Of a stretch of DNA of 20,250 bases, positions 7,078 to 15,668 are shown piece by piece. The notes below the pieces were generated by a model. The model was not told where the DNA came from, ran no database searches, and saw nothing but the letters and a program-made list of their open reading frames with translations. This DNA is from an uncultured Lentisphaeria bacterium (GTDB lineage Bacteria; Verrucomicrobiota; Lentisphaeria; JABSQK01; CAJWLW01), in the NCBI GenBank assembly GCA_913042885.1, contig CAJWLW010000059.1, positions 1 to 20,250 on the forward strand. The letters run 5' to 3'. Every line of letters begins with the position of its first letter. The stretch's first letter is position 1. The translations under genes and the position numbers were made by a program.

Positions 7078-8616
7078 GTGGAACGCTGGACCTTAACTGT
7101 CATCGACGGCAGTGAGCAGGGTCTCGAGAAACCGCTGAATGAGGAGGTTATCCTCGGCCGGTCGCTCGACAACGACCTGGTGCTCTCACACTCCGCGGTT
7201 TCGCGCCGACACGCCCGCATCTTTGCGGTCGGCTTTGTGATCTATGTCGAGGACCTGGAGTCCACACACGGCACCAGGGTGAACGGCGAGACGTGCAGCA
7301 AACGCGCCCTCAACAACAACGACATCATCACCGTCGGGCCGGTATCGATGAAGATCGCCTGTGAGCAGGCAGCGCCGACCCCCGGAGCCACCAACGTCAT
7401 CTATGTGCAGCCCACTGGAGCACCCTCGATACATGAGATCTCTGTCCGCGACATCGAGAAATCGGTTGCCGATCACGATATCTCGGCCCGGTTAGAGGCC
7501 GTACTGCAAATTGGACTGACGTTGCAGGGTGAACGCGAAATAGGCCCGTTACTACAGCGTATCGGGAAAACCCTGATCGATACCCTTGCCGTCGAGCGCT
7601 GTGGCATTTTCCTCGGAGAAGACGTGAATCCCCAGCTCGTGATGGCGGCTAAAGGTATCGAAAACCCGGATAAGCTGCCGTTCTCGAAAAGTCTGCTGCA
7701 TCGCGCCATAAGCGACGGCGAAGCTCTGGTGACCGCTGACGCCGGCAAAGACCCACGGGTGCGCAGCGAATCCCTTGTTGCAGGCGCCATCCGCTCTGCC
7801 ATGGTGGCACCGATGTGGGGTCGCGAACATGTCATCGGGGCCGTTGTGGTCGAGAACCGCGACCGTACCAACGCTTTTGACTCGGAGGACTTGCGGTTGC
7901 TTGTCGTCCTGGCCAACCTAGCCGGCACCGCTTTTCAGAACACCTTGCTGATCCAGGAAGTACGTCGAGAGACCGAAGAACGGGCAGCGCTGTCACGTTT
8001 CTTTTCTCCGGCTGTAGCCGAACACATTCGCTCGAAATCCGGGACCGCGCTGTCGAATTCACGCAAGGAAATCAGTGTGCTGTTCACTGATATCCGCGGT
8101 TTCACTGCCTTGTCCGAAACCAATGACCCCGAAGAGCTCGTTGACCTCTTGAATCGTTATTTTCATGAACTGACCGAAGCAATTTTCGAGGTCGAGGGCT
8201 GTGTCGATAAATTCACCGGTGACGGTGTCCTGGCTTTGTTCGGCACACCGGTACCACAGAGTGATCATGCCCGCCGGGCTGTACGCGCCGGTCAAGATAT
8301 CCTGCGCCGCTGCAGCCAACTGCGTACACCCGACGGTGAACCGCTGGCTATCGGAATCGGCATTGCCACAGGCGCTGCGATTGTCGGTCCTGTCGGATCC
8401 GAGAAGCGGCAGGAATACACGGCTATCGGCGACGTCGTCAATATCGCCGCGCGCCTGGTCGAACTGGCCAACGCCGGAGAGGTTCTTACTATCGACGCTA
8501 CTGTCGAGGCTGGCGAACTCAACGGCTTGGCAGAGACGGTCGGGGACAGGAACATCAAAGGCCGCGAACGCGAGCTGAAGATTTATTCCATCGATGTCGG
8601 TACCCCGATCGCTTAA
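7078..8616 (+). CDS. FHA-GAF class III adenylate cyclase
   Basis: A 512-residue signalling enzyme. An FHA domain, which binds phosphothreonine peptides, fills about residues 22-98 (LGRSLDNDLVLSHSAVSRRHA, then STHGTRVNG). A GAF ligand-binding domain covers about 140-300. The catalytic domain covers about 328-505. Class III residues are complete: metal Asp338 and Asp382, adenine-selecting Lys378 (VDKFTGD) and Asp452 (YTAIGDVVN), and Asn455 and Arg459 for transition-state binding. It should therefore make cAMP rather than cGMP. No membrane segment or signal peptide is present, so it is cytosolic. The start is GTG with GGAG five bases upstream. It stands alone, with its own regulatory region; the neighbouring zinc/membrane island gives no direct link. 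The output may be tuned by phosphorylation-dependent binding and a small ligand. Confidence 0.92.
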   Translation: MERWTLTVIDGSEQGLEKPLNEEVILGRSLDNDLVLSHSAVSRRHARIFAVGFVIYVEDLESTHGTRVNGETCSKRALNNNDIITVGPVSMKIACEQAAPTPGATNVIYVQPTGAPSIHEISVRDIEKSVADHDISARLEAVLQIGLTLQGEREIGPLLQRIGKTLIDTLAVERCGIFLGEDVNPQLVMAAKGIENPDKLPFSKSLLHRAISDGEALVTADAGKDPRVRSESLVAGAIRSAMVAPMWGREHVIGAVVVENRDRTNAFDSEDLRLLVVLANLAGTAFQNTLLIQEVRRETEERAALSRFFSPAVAEHIRSKSGTALSNSRKEISVLFTDIRGFTALSETNDPEELVDLLNRYFHELTEAIFEVEGCVDKFTGDGVLALFGTPVPQSDHARRAVRAGQDILRRCSQLRTPDGEPLAIGIGIATGAAIVGPVGSEKRQEYTAIGDVVNIAARLVELANAGEVLTIDATVEAGELNGLAETVGDRNIKGRERELKIYSIDVGTPIA

Positions 8617-8767
8617 TCGCCGGGCTTGGATCAAGACTGGCGACTGCCGCTTGTATTCGTTTGTCTCGTCAGTATCTTTTCCCGTTATTACTATCGGTTA
8701 GGGGAAACTGTGCCCCGGGAAAATACCGGCTGGGTCCCGTACTCAATCCAATCACGCGAGGAGCGTC

Positions 8768-9742
8768 ATGGCTAATTACTTCAACGACAATTCACTGTCG
8801 ATCGGCAACACACCGCTGATCAGGATCAACCACATCACCAAGGGTGCCGAAGCCACTGTCCTCGCCAAAATCGAGGGCCGCAACCCGGCCTATTCCGTCA
8901 AGTGCCGGATCGGTGCCAACATGATCTGGGAAGCGCAGAAGGACGGTCAACTGAAGCCCGGCATGGAAGTGGTCGAACCCACCAGCGGCAACACCGGCAT
9001 CGCATTGGCCTATGTCTGCGCCGCACATGGTTACAAACTGACCATCACCATGCCAGAATCGATGAGTATGGAACGCCGAAAAGTGCTCACCGCACTTGGC
9101 GCCAGCATCGTCCTCACCGATGCGGCCAAAGGTATGAAGGGCGCCTGTGCTAAAGCCCAGGAAATAGCCGATTCCGATCCAAAGTACTTTTTGCCGCAGC
9201 AGTTCGAGAACCCGGCGAACCCCAGTATTCACGAGAAAACCACCGGCCCGGAGATCTGGGAACAGACCGGCGGCGAAATCGACATTCTCGTCTCGGGCGT
9301 CGGCACCGGCGGCACGATCACCGGCGTCTCGCGCTACATCAAGAATGAAAAGGGCAAGGCCATCACCAGCGTCGCCGTCGAACCGGTCGAGAGCCCGGTC
9401 ATCACGCAAACCATGAACGGTGAAGACCTGCAGCCCGGCCCCCACAAGATCCAGGGCATCGGTGCCGGCTTCATCCCCGGCACCCTTGATCTCTCGATGG
9501 TCGATGTCTGCGAACAGGTCGACAGCGCCACTTCCATCGACTACGCCCGCCGCCTGTCCAAGGAAGAGGGCATCCTGTCGGGCATCAGTTGCGGCGCCGC
9601 CATGGCCGTCGCAGACAGGCTTGCCAGACGCCCCGAAAATGCCGGCAAGATGATCGTTACTGTCCTGCCGGACGGTGGTGAGCGTTATCTCACAACTGCT
9701 CTCTTCGAAGGGCTCTTCGACGACGAGGGCTTGGCAGTCTGA
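8768..9742 (+). CDS. cysK: Cysteine synthase (O-acetylserine sulfhydrylase)
   Basis: A 324-residue PLP enzyme that joins sulfide to O-acetylserine to give cysteine and acetate. Residues 12-19 (IGNTPLIR) are the family's N-terminal motif, Lys45 in SVKCR is the PLP-binding lysine, and [12 protein letters not shown] (about 74-85) is the substrate loop. [10 protein letters not shown] (about 178-187) binds the PLP phosphate, and SGISCGAA carries the serine that contacts the pyridine nitrogen. Length and motif order are typical of CysK/CysM, and CysK-like is the better fit. A strong GAGGAG lies four bases before the ATG. The gene is preceded by 151 bp in which I see no convincing promoter and is closed by a strong terminator, so it may be monocistronic. 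Confidence 0.93.
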   Translation: MANYFNDNSLSIGNTPLIRINHITKGAEATVLAKIEGRNPAYSVKCRIGANMIWEAQKDGQLKPGMEVVEPTSGNTGIALAYVCAAHGYKLTITMPESMSMERRKVLTALGASIVLTDAAKGMKGACAKAQEIADSDPKYFLPQQFENPANPSIHEKTTGPEIWEQTGGEIDILVSGVGTGGTITGVSRYIKNEKGKAITSVAVEPVESPVITQTMNGEDLQPGPHKIQGIGAGFIPGTLDLSMVDVCEQVDSATSIDYARRLSKEEGILSGISCGAAMAVADRLARRPENAGKMIVTVLPDGGERYLTTALFEGLFDDEGLAV

Positions 9743-9764
9743 GCGGCATTCGCCGGAACTCTGC

Positions 9765-9801
9765 AAGGCGGTGCTGGCGGATCGGGCAGCACCGCCTTTT
9801 T
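9765..9801 (+). terminator. Rho-independent terminator of cysK
   Basis: A perfect 12-bp stem, AAGGCGGTGCTG (9765-9776) with CAGCACCGCCTT (9787-9798), a 10-base loop and a T-tract at 9797-9801. It sits 22 bases after the stop codon. The opposite orientation lacks a good T-tract, so it serves mainly the plus strand and shields the convergent glycosyltransferase gene. Confidence 0.92.
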
Positions 9802-9815
9802 ACAATCTGCCCGGA

Positions 9816-10562
9816 TCAAGACTCAGGACGCTCGTACCAGAGCCCGCAGCCTTCGCGCGATTTCATCCGCGAAGGCTGCAGCACCAGCCGCAGACACATC
9901 CCAAGAATCCGGAGCGGTGAATACCAGTGAAACTTGCGCATCGACGTCGCGATGTGTACGCGCAGCACCCTGAACTTGCAGCCATTCGCTTTTCCCCAGC
10001 GCTTCAGAGCATTCGAAAAATGAATCTCCTCCGAGGCATAGTACGTCTCATCGAAGCCGCCCACCGCTTCCCAGGCATCGCGCCGGCAGAATACGTAGGC
10101 GCCGCAGGCCCAATTGCAGCAGATCGACAGGAGGTTCCAGGATGATACACTCACTGTCACTGCCCAGCCTGCGTGCGTCCGGTCCCCCCGGGCATCGATC
10201 AGTGTTCCGCCGCCAACACAGTCACCGCCATCCAACGCCGCAAGTGACTGGCGCAACAGCTCGGCGGTAATCAGGGTATCGGCATCCACAAAGATCAAAT
10301 ATCTGCCGCGACTGTGCTTGCCGCCAGCGTTGCGCGACCGGGCAATCTGCCGGATCGGCTCCTCGATGACCCTGGCACCATGGCGCCGGGCGATCTCACC
10401 GGTACTGTCCGTCGAATCGTTGTCGGTCACAACGACCTCGCCACGATGTGACGTGATCTCTGCAACAACAGCATTCACCCGCTCGAGTGTGGCGGGCAAC
10501 AGCTCCGCCTCGTTATAGGCGGGGATGATGATGGAATAATCGGTCGCAGGCTCGTGGGACAT
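9816..10562 (-). CDS. Family 2 glycosyltransferase
   Basis: A 248-residue GT-A type transferase. The N-terminus SIIIPAYNEAELLPATL (about 10-26) is the nucleotide-binding start of the family, VVVTDNDSTDST (about 43-54) follows, and LIFVDADT (about 89-96) carries the metal-binding DxD. GGFDETYYASEE (about 168-179) contains the acidic residues of the acceptor side. No long membrane helix is seen, so it is probably cytosolic or loosely membrane-bound and moves a sugar from an NDP donor to an unknown acceptor (lipid or polysaccharide). It is convergent with cysK and divergent from the PhyH gene. Its ATG has only a weak Shine-Dalgarno sequence. It has no partner of its own orientation nearby. Confidence 0.85.
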   Translation of the reverse strand: MSHEPATDYSIIIPAYNEAELLPATLERVNAVVAEITSHRGEVVVTDNDSTDSTGEIARRHGARVIEEPIRQIARSRNAGGKHSRGRYLIFVDADTLITAELLRQSLAALDGGDCVGGGTLIDARGDRTHAGWAVTVSVSSWNLLSICCNWACGAYVFCRRDAWEAVGGFDETYYASEEIHFSNALKRWGKANGCKFRVLRVHIATSMRKFHWYSPLRILGMCLRLVLQPSRMKSREGCGLWYERPES

Positions 10563-10709
10563 GCATACAAGATAGCCTCAGTTTCCCGACAGGTAAATCA
10601 GGCGGTATTCGACGCACCGGCGAACATGATGCATCCGCTGTGCAAATCCGGCACCGCCGGCGTCCTTGCATCTGTACTCGACCGGGAACGAACACGCCGG
10701 AAAATTCCC

Positions 10710-10725
10710 GTTGACAACAGTTAAC
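10710..10725. promoter_or_regulatory. Possible operator or -35 region upstream of the PhyH operon
   Basis: GTTGAC-AACA-GTTAAC is an imperfect palindrome and also a near direct repeat of GTTRAC. It contains a perfect TTGACA (10711-10716) but no good -10 at the usual distance. It lies 122 bases before the PhyH start in the 285-bp divergent gap with the glycosyltransferase gene. Confidence 0.25.
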
Positions 10726-10847
10726 GAGTATCTCAAGGGAGACTGCAGCCCTCACTTGCCCACACATCCCGTCTTGAACATCACGCAACTCTGCGACATT
10801 GTATACCGAAAACATCCCATGCAACCAAGGCTAATGGAGACACAATC

Positions 10848-11831
10848 ATGACTGAAATAGAAAAACAGATCCTCGAACAGCCGGCAACAGTCCTCTCCCA
10901 GGAACAACGGGAATTCTATTTCGAGAACGGTTACCTGCTGGTCGAAAAAATCGTTCCTCAGGAATGGATCGATCGAATGATCGCGGTCACCAACGAATTC
11001 GTCGACCGCAGCCGGAGTCAGAAACAATCCGACTCTATCTTCGACCTCGAACCCGGACACACGGCGGAGAATCCGCGGCTGCGCCGCCTCAGCAGTCCGC
11101 CGGAACACCATCCGGAATACTGGGCTTACGCGAAAGAATCAATCATCGCGGACATTGCGGCCGACCTCGTTGGGCCGGACGTCAAATTCCACCACTCAAA
11201 ACTCAACTTCAAGTGGGCCGACGGCGGCGAGGAGGTCAAGTGGCATCAGGACATTTCCTTTTGGCCGCACACCAACTATTCACCATTGACCATCGGCACA
11301 TACTTTTACGACGTCGGGCCGGACCAGGGACCACTCGGCGCTGTACCCGGCAGCCACAACGGCGAGCTGCACAGCCAATACAATGCCAAGGGACAATGGA
11401 CCGGCTGCCTGGCCGACGAGGATCTGGCCAACATCGATATCGCGTCGGCCAAATTTCTCACCGGCCCCGCCGGCTCGGTGACCATCCACAACTGCCGGGT
11501 CATTCATGGTTCTGCCATCAACTATTCCGACGCTGGCCGCCCCCTCCTGCTCAACGTCTATTCCGCAGCCGATGCCTGCCCCTATACAGCCAACCCGCTG
11601 AAAACGCGGCTCGAAGGCGAGATCGTCCGAGGCAAGGCGGCCCGATGGGCGCGACACGATCCGCGCCCCTGCGAAATGCCGCCTGACTGGTCGGATGGAT
11701 ACGTCTCCATATACGCCCTACAGCAGGAAGAGGAAGTGGACGAAGACCAGATGCAGATCATCAGCAAACAAATGGCGGGAATTGCGAAAGATACACCGCC
11801 GCACGATGCCGATGCGATCGTCGCAGAATAG
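10848..11831 (+). CDS. Phytanoyl-CoA dioxygenase family protein (PhyH), 327 residues
   Basis: An Fe(II)/2-oxoglutarate-dependent oxygenase. The iron triad is His133 and Asp135 (WHQDISFWPH) plus His220 (RVIHGSAIN), and Arg231 (GRPLLLNVY) should hold 2-oxoglutarate. A strand-rich core with GPLGAVPGSHNGEL fits the double-stranded beta-helix. The family hydroxylates diverse small molecules, and the substrate is not readable here. There is no signal peptide. GGAGA lies seven bases before the ATG. Nine bases separate its stop from the next small gene, so the two are probably one operon. It differs clearly in length and sequence from the second PhyH protein at 12060-12809. Confidence 0.9.
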   Translation: MTEIEKQILEQPATVLSQEQREFYFENGYLLVEKIVPQEWIDRMIAVTNEFVDRSRSQKQSDSIFDLEPGHTAENPRLRRLSSPPEHHPEYWAYAKESIIADIAADLVGPDVKFHHSKLNFKWADGGEEVKWHQDISFWPHTNYSPLTIGTYFYDVGPDQGPLGAVPGSHNGELHSQYNAKGQWTGCLADEDLANIDIASAKFLTGPAGSVTIHNCRVIHGSAINYSDAGRPLLLNVYSAADACPYTANPLKTRLEGEIVRGKAARWARHDPRPCEMPPDWSDGYVSIYALQQEEEVDEDQMQIISKQMAGIAKDTPPHDADAIVAE

Positions 11832-11840
11832 GACGTCACA

Positions 11841-12029
11841 ATGGCAACGCCCAACATCAAAGTCACCTTCGAGATCAAGCCGGACATGTATGAAATGCTG
11901 AAAAGGATTCGCGACAAGTACGAGCTGCCGGATACCTCAAAAACCATGCGCGTCCTGCTGGACTATGCCGCCGACGACGGTGACTGGGACGAGATCTTCG
12001 CTACCACCCGATGTCGGCGTTGCGGCTGA
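11841..12029 (+). CDS. Small ribbon-helix-helix-like protein with C-terminal CxxC
   Basis: A 62-residue protein with AGGA nine bases before its ATG, nine bases after the PhyH stop. Residues 7-12 (KVTFEI) could form a beta-strand, followed by a helix (about 14-27), a turn LPDTSK, and a second helix (about 34-44, MRVLLDYAADD). That order matches ribbon-helix-helix DNA-binding proteins. It ends in a CxxC pair (RCRRCG), which could bind metal or be redox active. I recall similar short proteins but no assigned function. It could be a regulator of the PhyH operon or an accessory protein. The weakly basic helix face and short length leave DNA binding unproven. Confidence 0.72.
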   Translation: MATPNIKVTFEIKPDMYEMLKRIRDKYELPDTSKTMRVLLDYAADDGDWDEIFATTRCRRCG

Positions 12030-12059
12030 AGCGCGAAAAGTACGCCGGCATGGCCCGAT

Positions 12060-12809
12060 TCAACCGGCTAACATTTCCCGATGCCGCGCCTTGTTCGCCT
12101 CGTACAAAGCCTGGGCCTCGGCGCTCTTTTCCGCACTGACGCCGTTGAAGACGAGTGCGAAAGCCGGCCGATGACGTGTCGGCGACTGATTGGGATCGGC
12201 CCGATGAACAGTGTTGCCATGGTGCACCACCGCATCACCGGCCTGCAACTTGATCATCACCTCGCGCGCTTCGTCTTCCGGCCCGTAATCATTCACGGTC
12301 TGGGAAAATCCCAGCACCGTGCTGGCGACATGCGGCCGCACTCCGCCGGTGTGCGAACCTCGCACGTACCGCAGGCAACCGTTCTCTTCGTCGACATTCT
12401 CGAGGGCCAGCCAGATTGTCAGAACGCTGGGCGGGCGCCAGCAAAAATAAAAATTGTCCTGATGCGGCGGCGTCAGGTGAATCGTGTTAGGTGGCTTGTT
12501 GAACCACTCCGGCTCCATGACCGCGGCAATCTCCTCACCCAACAGCGCCAGCGCCAGGCAGCGCCAATGCGCATTTTCCGGGAATTTAGAAAAATATGGA
12601 TCAACGCCCATGTTCTGTAACTGCTTGAGTGTTTCCGGCCGACTGCGATCCTGATAGAAGGCGTGGGTTTCCGGCAACGTCGGCACTATCTCACGGATAT
12701 AGCGGTCGAGATTCTGTCGCAGCTCCGCCAACGCGTCACCCGTCACAAAATCGCGGACGACGACAAAACCGTCACGGTCATAGTCAGTCTTCAATGCGTC
12801 ATAGTTCAT
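12060..12809 (-). CDS. Second PhyH family dioxygenase, 249 residues
   Basis: A compact Fe(II)/2-oxoglutarate oxygenase with a complete active site: His116 and Asp118 (PPHQDNFYF), His202 (GNTVHRADPN), and Arg214 (RHRPAFALVF) as the likely 2-oxoglutarate ligand. The N-terminus DYDRDGFVVVRDF is the usual PhyH opening. TIWLALENVDEENGCLRYVRGSH is a typical central motif. The closest known groups act on small polar or secondary metabolites, and the substrate is unknown. Its ATG overlaps the stop of the upstream epimerase gene (ATGA, 12806-12809), so the pair is translationally coupled and probably works on the same compound. It converges on the small CxxC protein gene, with 30 bp between stops and no clear terminator. 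Confidence 0.9.
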   Translation of the reverse strand: MNYDALKTDYDRDGFVVVRDFVTGDALAELRQNLDRYIREIVPTLPETHAFYQDRSRPETLKQLQNMGVDPYFSKFPENAHWRCLALALLGEEIAAVMEPEWFNKPPNTIHLTPPHQDNFYFCWRPPSVLTIWLALENVDEENGCLRYVRGSHTGGVRPHVASTVLGFSQTVNDYGPEDEAREVMIKLQAGDAVVHHGNTVHRADPNQSPTRHRPAFALVFNGVSAEKSAEAQALYEANKARHREMLAG

Positions 12810-13594
12810 GATCGATTACCTCGGGTCCTCGCACTGTTAATATACTGCAAAAAGTTCTCCACGGGATTCCAGCCGAGGACTTCGTGGGTGCGCTCGACGT
12901 TGCAATGCTCCGCCGCACCCGGATCATTCGCCACATGCAGAATCTCGCAGCCCAGATCCGGGACCGTCAGGGCCAACCCCACCGCCTGCGCGAGGTCCCA
13001 GCGACAGATCCACTGCGGCCACGGGTCGCAAAATCCATCGATCAAAGACCTGCGAAACATGTCTATCCCGGTACGGCAGTCGACAATGTAGTCCGGCCGC
13101 AGCACGATTGTCCCCGCACCAGTGTCATCGTGGAAGTGCCGGCACATTTCCTCCTGCAGCCGCTTGGTCACCTTATATAGCGACCAGTCGGGCCGTCGCA
13201 CCTCGCCGCTGTTGAAAACGCCATGCGGATTCTGCACGTGGCATGAACCCACATGCACAAAACGCCGCACCTCATGCAGCCGCGCCGACTCGAGAACGTG
13301 CCAGAGTCCCTGCACATTGACACGGAATGCCATGTCCGCATCGGGGTTCCCGAATTGCGAAAAGAAAACGGCCGCGTGCACAATGGCGTCGCTGCCCGCG
13401 ACCGCGGCATCCGCCGCCGCGGCGTCCGCGATGTCGCCGTACACCTTGCTGCCGTCCCAGGCCACGTGCAAATCATCCCATTTTTCCCAGGATTCGGCGT
13501 TCAGGTCGAACGCCGTCAGCGTATGGTCGTGTTGCAACGTCTCGACCACAGCGCGGCCGACCCAGCCGGCCGCGCCGAAAATTGTGATATTCAT
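12806..13594 (-). CDS. NAD-dependent epimerase/dehydratase family protein
   Basis: A 262-residue extended short-chain dehydrogenase. GAAGWVG (7-13) is the dinucleotide-binding turn, Asp30 ends the second strand and favours NAD(H), and Ser117 with Tyr140 and Lys144 (LYKVTK) form the catalytic set. The protein is shorter than UDP-glucose 4-epimerases (about 330 residues), so it may act on a smaller substrate such as a sugar acid (uronate-dehydrogenase-like proteins are about this size). AGGTGG lies seven bases before the ATG. It is the first gene of a two-gene operon with the downstream PhyH gene. The 108 bp before it, next to the ABC-F gene end, hold no clear terminator. Confidence 0.85.
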   Translation of the reverse strand: MNITIFGAAGWVGRAVVETLQHDHTLTAFDLNAESWEKWDDLHVAWDGSKVYGDIADAAAADAAVAGSDAIVHAAVFFSQFGNPDADMAFRVNVQGLWHVLESARLHEVRRFVHVGSCHVQNPHGVFNSGEVRRPDWSLYKVTKRLQEEMCRHFHDDTGAGTIVLRPDYIVDCRTGIDMFRRSLIDGFCDPWPQWICRWDLAQAVGLALTVPDLGCEILHVANDPGAAEHCNVERTHEVLGWNPVENFLQYINSARTRGNRS

Positions 13595-13702
13595 AATCCT
13601 ACCACCTCTGTCTTGTCAGCCAATCGCAACAAACTGCAGGCACGGTACGAACCCGGCGCTGTGACAGAACGCAGATCGGCTGCATCCCACAGGCTGATCG
13701 AC

Positions 13703-15325
13703 TCATGCGTCGGCATTTTCTTTTCGTTTGTATGTCTTGAGCCGTTTTCTCTCGGCCTCGAAATCCTCGAGATTCCCCGGATAGTCCACGACCCCATCCG
13801 CCGTGATCTCGATGACGCGTGTCGCCAGGCTGCGGATGAACTCGCGATCGTGACTTGCGAATATAACCGTGTTTTCGACCAGTGTCAGGGCGTAGTTCAA
13901 TGCTTCAATGGCTTCCAGGTCCAGGTGATTCGTCGGCTCGTCGAGTACCAGCACATTGCCCATTTCTATCATCATGCGGGCAATCACCAGCCGCGACTTT
14001 TCCCCGCCGCTCAGGACCTTCACCGGCTTGTTCACGTCGTCGCCGCTGAACAGCATCTTGCCCATGAACGAGCGCAACTCCGCCTCCGTCATGGCGCTCT
14101 CTGCGTAACGCTGCAGCCATTCGATCGCCGGTAGATCAAGATTCCGGAGACCGCCGGTATCCTGGGGGAAATAACTGATCTCGACAGTGTCACCGAAACG
14201 CACCTGACCGTTGTCCGGCTCCAGGTCGCCGATCAGTGTGCGCAGCAGTGTCGTCTTGCCAATGCCGTTGGTGCCGAGGATGGCGATCTTTTCGGCGTTG
14301 CGTATTTCAATATTGAAGCCATCGAACAACGACACATCATAGGCCTTGGTGATATTCACGGCCTCGATCACACGGTCGCCAAGGCGGCGTGCAGCGTTGA
14401 GCCGGATATACGGGGACATGCGCGAACTCGGCTTGATCTCCTCGAACTCAATGCGCTTCAGCTCGTTCTGGCGTGACGTCGCCTGACGCGCTTTACTGGC
14501 ATTGGCGCTGAAGCGGTTGACGAATTCCTTGAGCTCGGCAATGCGTTTCTCCTTCTTCTGATTTTCCCGGTGGACACGCTGCAATGCCTGCTCGTTGGCG
14601 ATCATGAAATCATCGTAGTTCCCCGTAAAAAGGCGCATCTCCTGATAGTCGAGATCAGCGATGTGGGTACATACGGAATTGAGAAAATGACGGTCATGGG
14701 AAATTACGATCACCGTGCCGTCATAGCGGGACAGCAAATTGACCAAGCCTTCGCGGCTGGCCATGTCAAGGTGATTGGTAGGTTCGTCGAGCAGCAGGAT
14801 ATCCGGCTTGCCGAACAGCACCTGAGCCAGCAGCACCCGCAATTTGAAGCCACCGGTCAACGTCGCCAGAGTTTGCGTATAAAAAGACTCTTCGATACCG
14901 AGACTGCTCAAGAATTTCGCAGCGTCCGCTTCCATGGTGTAACCGCCAAGATCAGCGAACTCCTGTTCAATACTCCCGGCACGCTCTTCCTCTTCACCCG
15001 TCAGCGTAGTCTTGGAATACAACTCCTCACGCTCGCGGTGGCATTGCCAAAGTTCGGGCTTCCCCATGTAGACGATGTCGAAAATCACCCGATCCTCGTA
15101 CTCGTAATGGTCTTGCTTGAGATAACCCAGTGAGCATCCCGTATCGACCATCACTTCGCCCGTTGTCGGTTGCAGTTCACCAGTCAGCACCTTCATGAAA
15201 GTCGACTTGCCGGAACCGTTGGCGCCGATAAGGCCGTAGCGGTGTTCCGGACGAAACTTTACAGACACACTTTGAAACAGCGTGTCCTGTCCGAAGCGCA
15301 TGGATATATTTTTTGTCGCGATCAT
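13703..15325 (-). CDS. ybiT: ABC-F family ATPase, YbiT-like
   Basis: A 540-residue soluble protein with two ABC ATPase domains and no membrane segment. Domain 1 has Walker A GANGSGKST (about 34-42) and LLLDEPTNHLD (about 178-188). Domain 2 has GTNGIGKTT (about 355-363), LSGGEKSR and LVLDEPTNHLD. A charged linker (about 250-300, ending NASKARQATSR) corresponds to the P-site tRNA interaction motif region of ABC-F proteins. The match to E. coli YbiT is strong throughout, including YGLIGANGSGKSTFMK and RFSANASK. Such proteins bind the ribosome and relieve stalled translation. The first signature is LTGGF instead of LSGGQ. A possible promoter (15339-15366) leaves a very short leader and no Shine-Dalgarno sequence is visible. 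Confidence 0.9.
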   Translation of the reverse strand: MIATKNISMRFGQDTLFQSVSVKFRPEHRYGLIGANGSGKSTFMKVLTGELQPTTGEVMVDTGCSLGYLKQDHYEYEDRVIFDIVYMGKPELWQCHREREELYSKTTLTGEEEERAGSIEQEFADLGGYTMEADAAKFLSSLGIEESFYTQTLATLTGGFKLRVLLAQVLFGKPDILLLDEPTNHLDMASREGLVNLLSRYDGTVIVISHDRHFLNSVCTHIADLDYQEMRLFTGNYDDFMIANEQALQRVHRENQKKEKRIAELKEFVNRFSANASKARQATSRQNELKRIEFEEIKPSSRMSPYIRLNAARRLGDRVIEAVNITKAYDVSLFDGFNIEIRNAEKIAILGTNGIGKTTLLRTLIGDLEPDNGQVRFGDTVEISYFPQDTGGLRNLDLPAIEWLQRYAESAMTEAELRSFMGKMLFSGDDVNKPVKVLSGGEKSRLVIARMMIEMGNVLVLDEPTNHLDLEAIEALNYALTLVENTVIFASHDREFIRSLATRVIEITADGVVDYPGNLEDFEAERKRLKTYKRKENADA

Positions 15326-15338
15326 ACGGCGGCCGAAA

Positions 15339-15366
15339 ATTGGAAGTTGTGGAAATGAGCTGTCAA
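15339..15366 (-). promoter_or_regulatory. Possible promoter of the ABC-F gene
   Basis: On the minus strand a perfect TTGACA (15366-15361), 16 bases, then TCCAAT (15344-15339; four of six matches to TATAAT). Transcription would begin about seven bases before the ATG at 15325, giving an almost leaderless mRNA. Confidence 0.35.
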
Positions 15367-15640
15367 AATTACTGGCTATTCGTCAATTCGCAACGGTTAC
15401 ACGCAAGTTTTCACAGTCACTTCGGAAAATATCGACGCCACGATCGTTGCCTATGGCTTTCATGCAAAAGAGGCGGTGACGGCAGCACGCACCATAGCCG
15501 CTGGCCTTGAGCAACTCTGGAAGATAGCCGACTTCCAAGCCCATTACTTTGGGGCAGACCTCCAACGAGGCGACGGAAAGCGAAAGGATGCGGGGGTTGA
15601 CCAATGCCTGCTGCTTCAGATCCGGACTGATTCCGCCCAC

Positions 15641-15668
15641 TTCAAAAGCCCACGGCGGCAGCTATAGT
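15641..15668 (+). promoter_or_regulatory. Possible promoter of the transketolase-like gene
   Basis: TTCAAA (15641-15646, four of six), 16 bases, then TATAGT (15663-15668, five of six). The transcript would have a leader of about 90 bases ending in a GAGGA ribosome binding site. Confidence 0.4.

Noticed and set aside
8792..9766. 324-codon minus-strand frame opposite cysK
   Set aside because: It mirrors cysK almost exactly and has no motif; codon periodicity supports cysK.
13253..14134. 293-codon plus-strand frame spanning the epimerase and ABC-F genes
   Set aside because: It bridges two well-supported genes in antisense and has no domain.
15383..15640. 85-codon minus-strand frame in the intergenic gap
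   Set aside because: It has no clear ribosome binding site, no recognisable motif and no neighbour in an operon; it may be chance.
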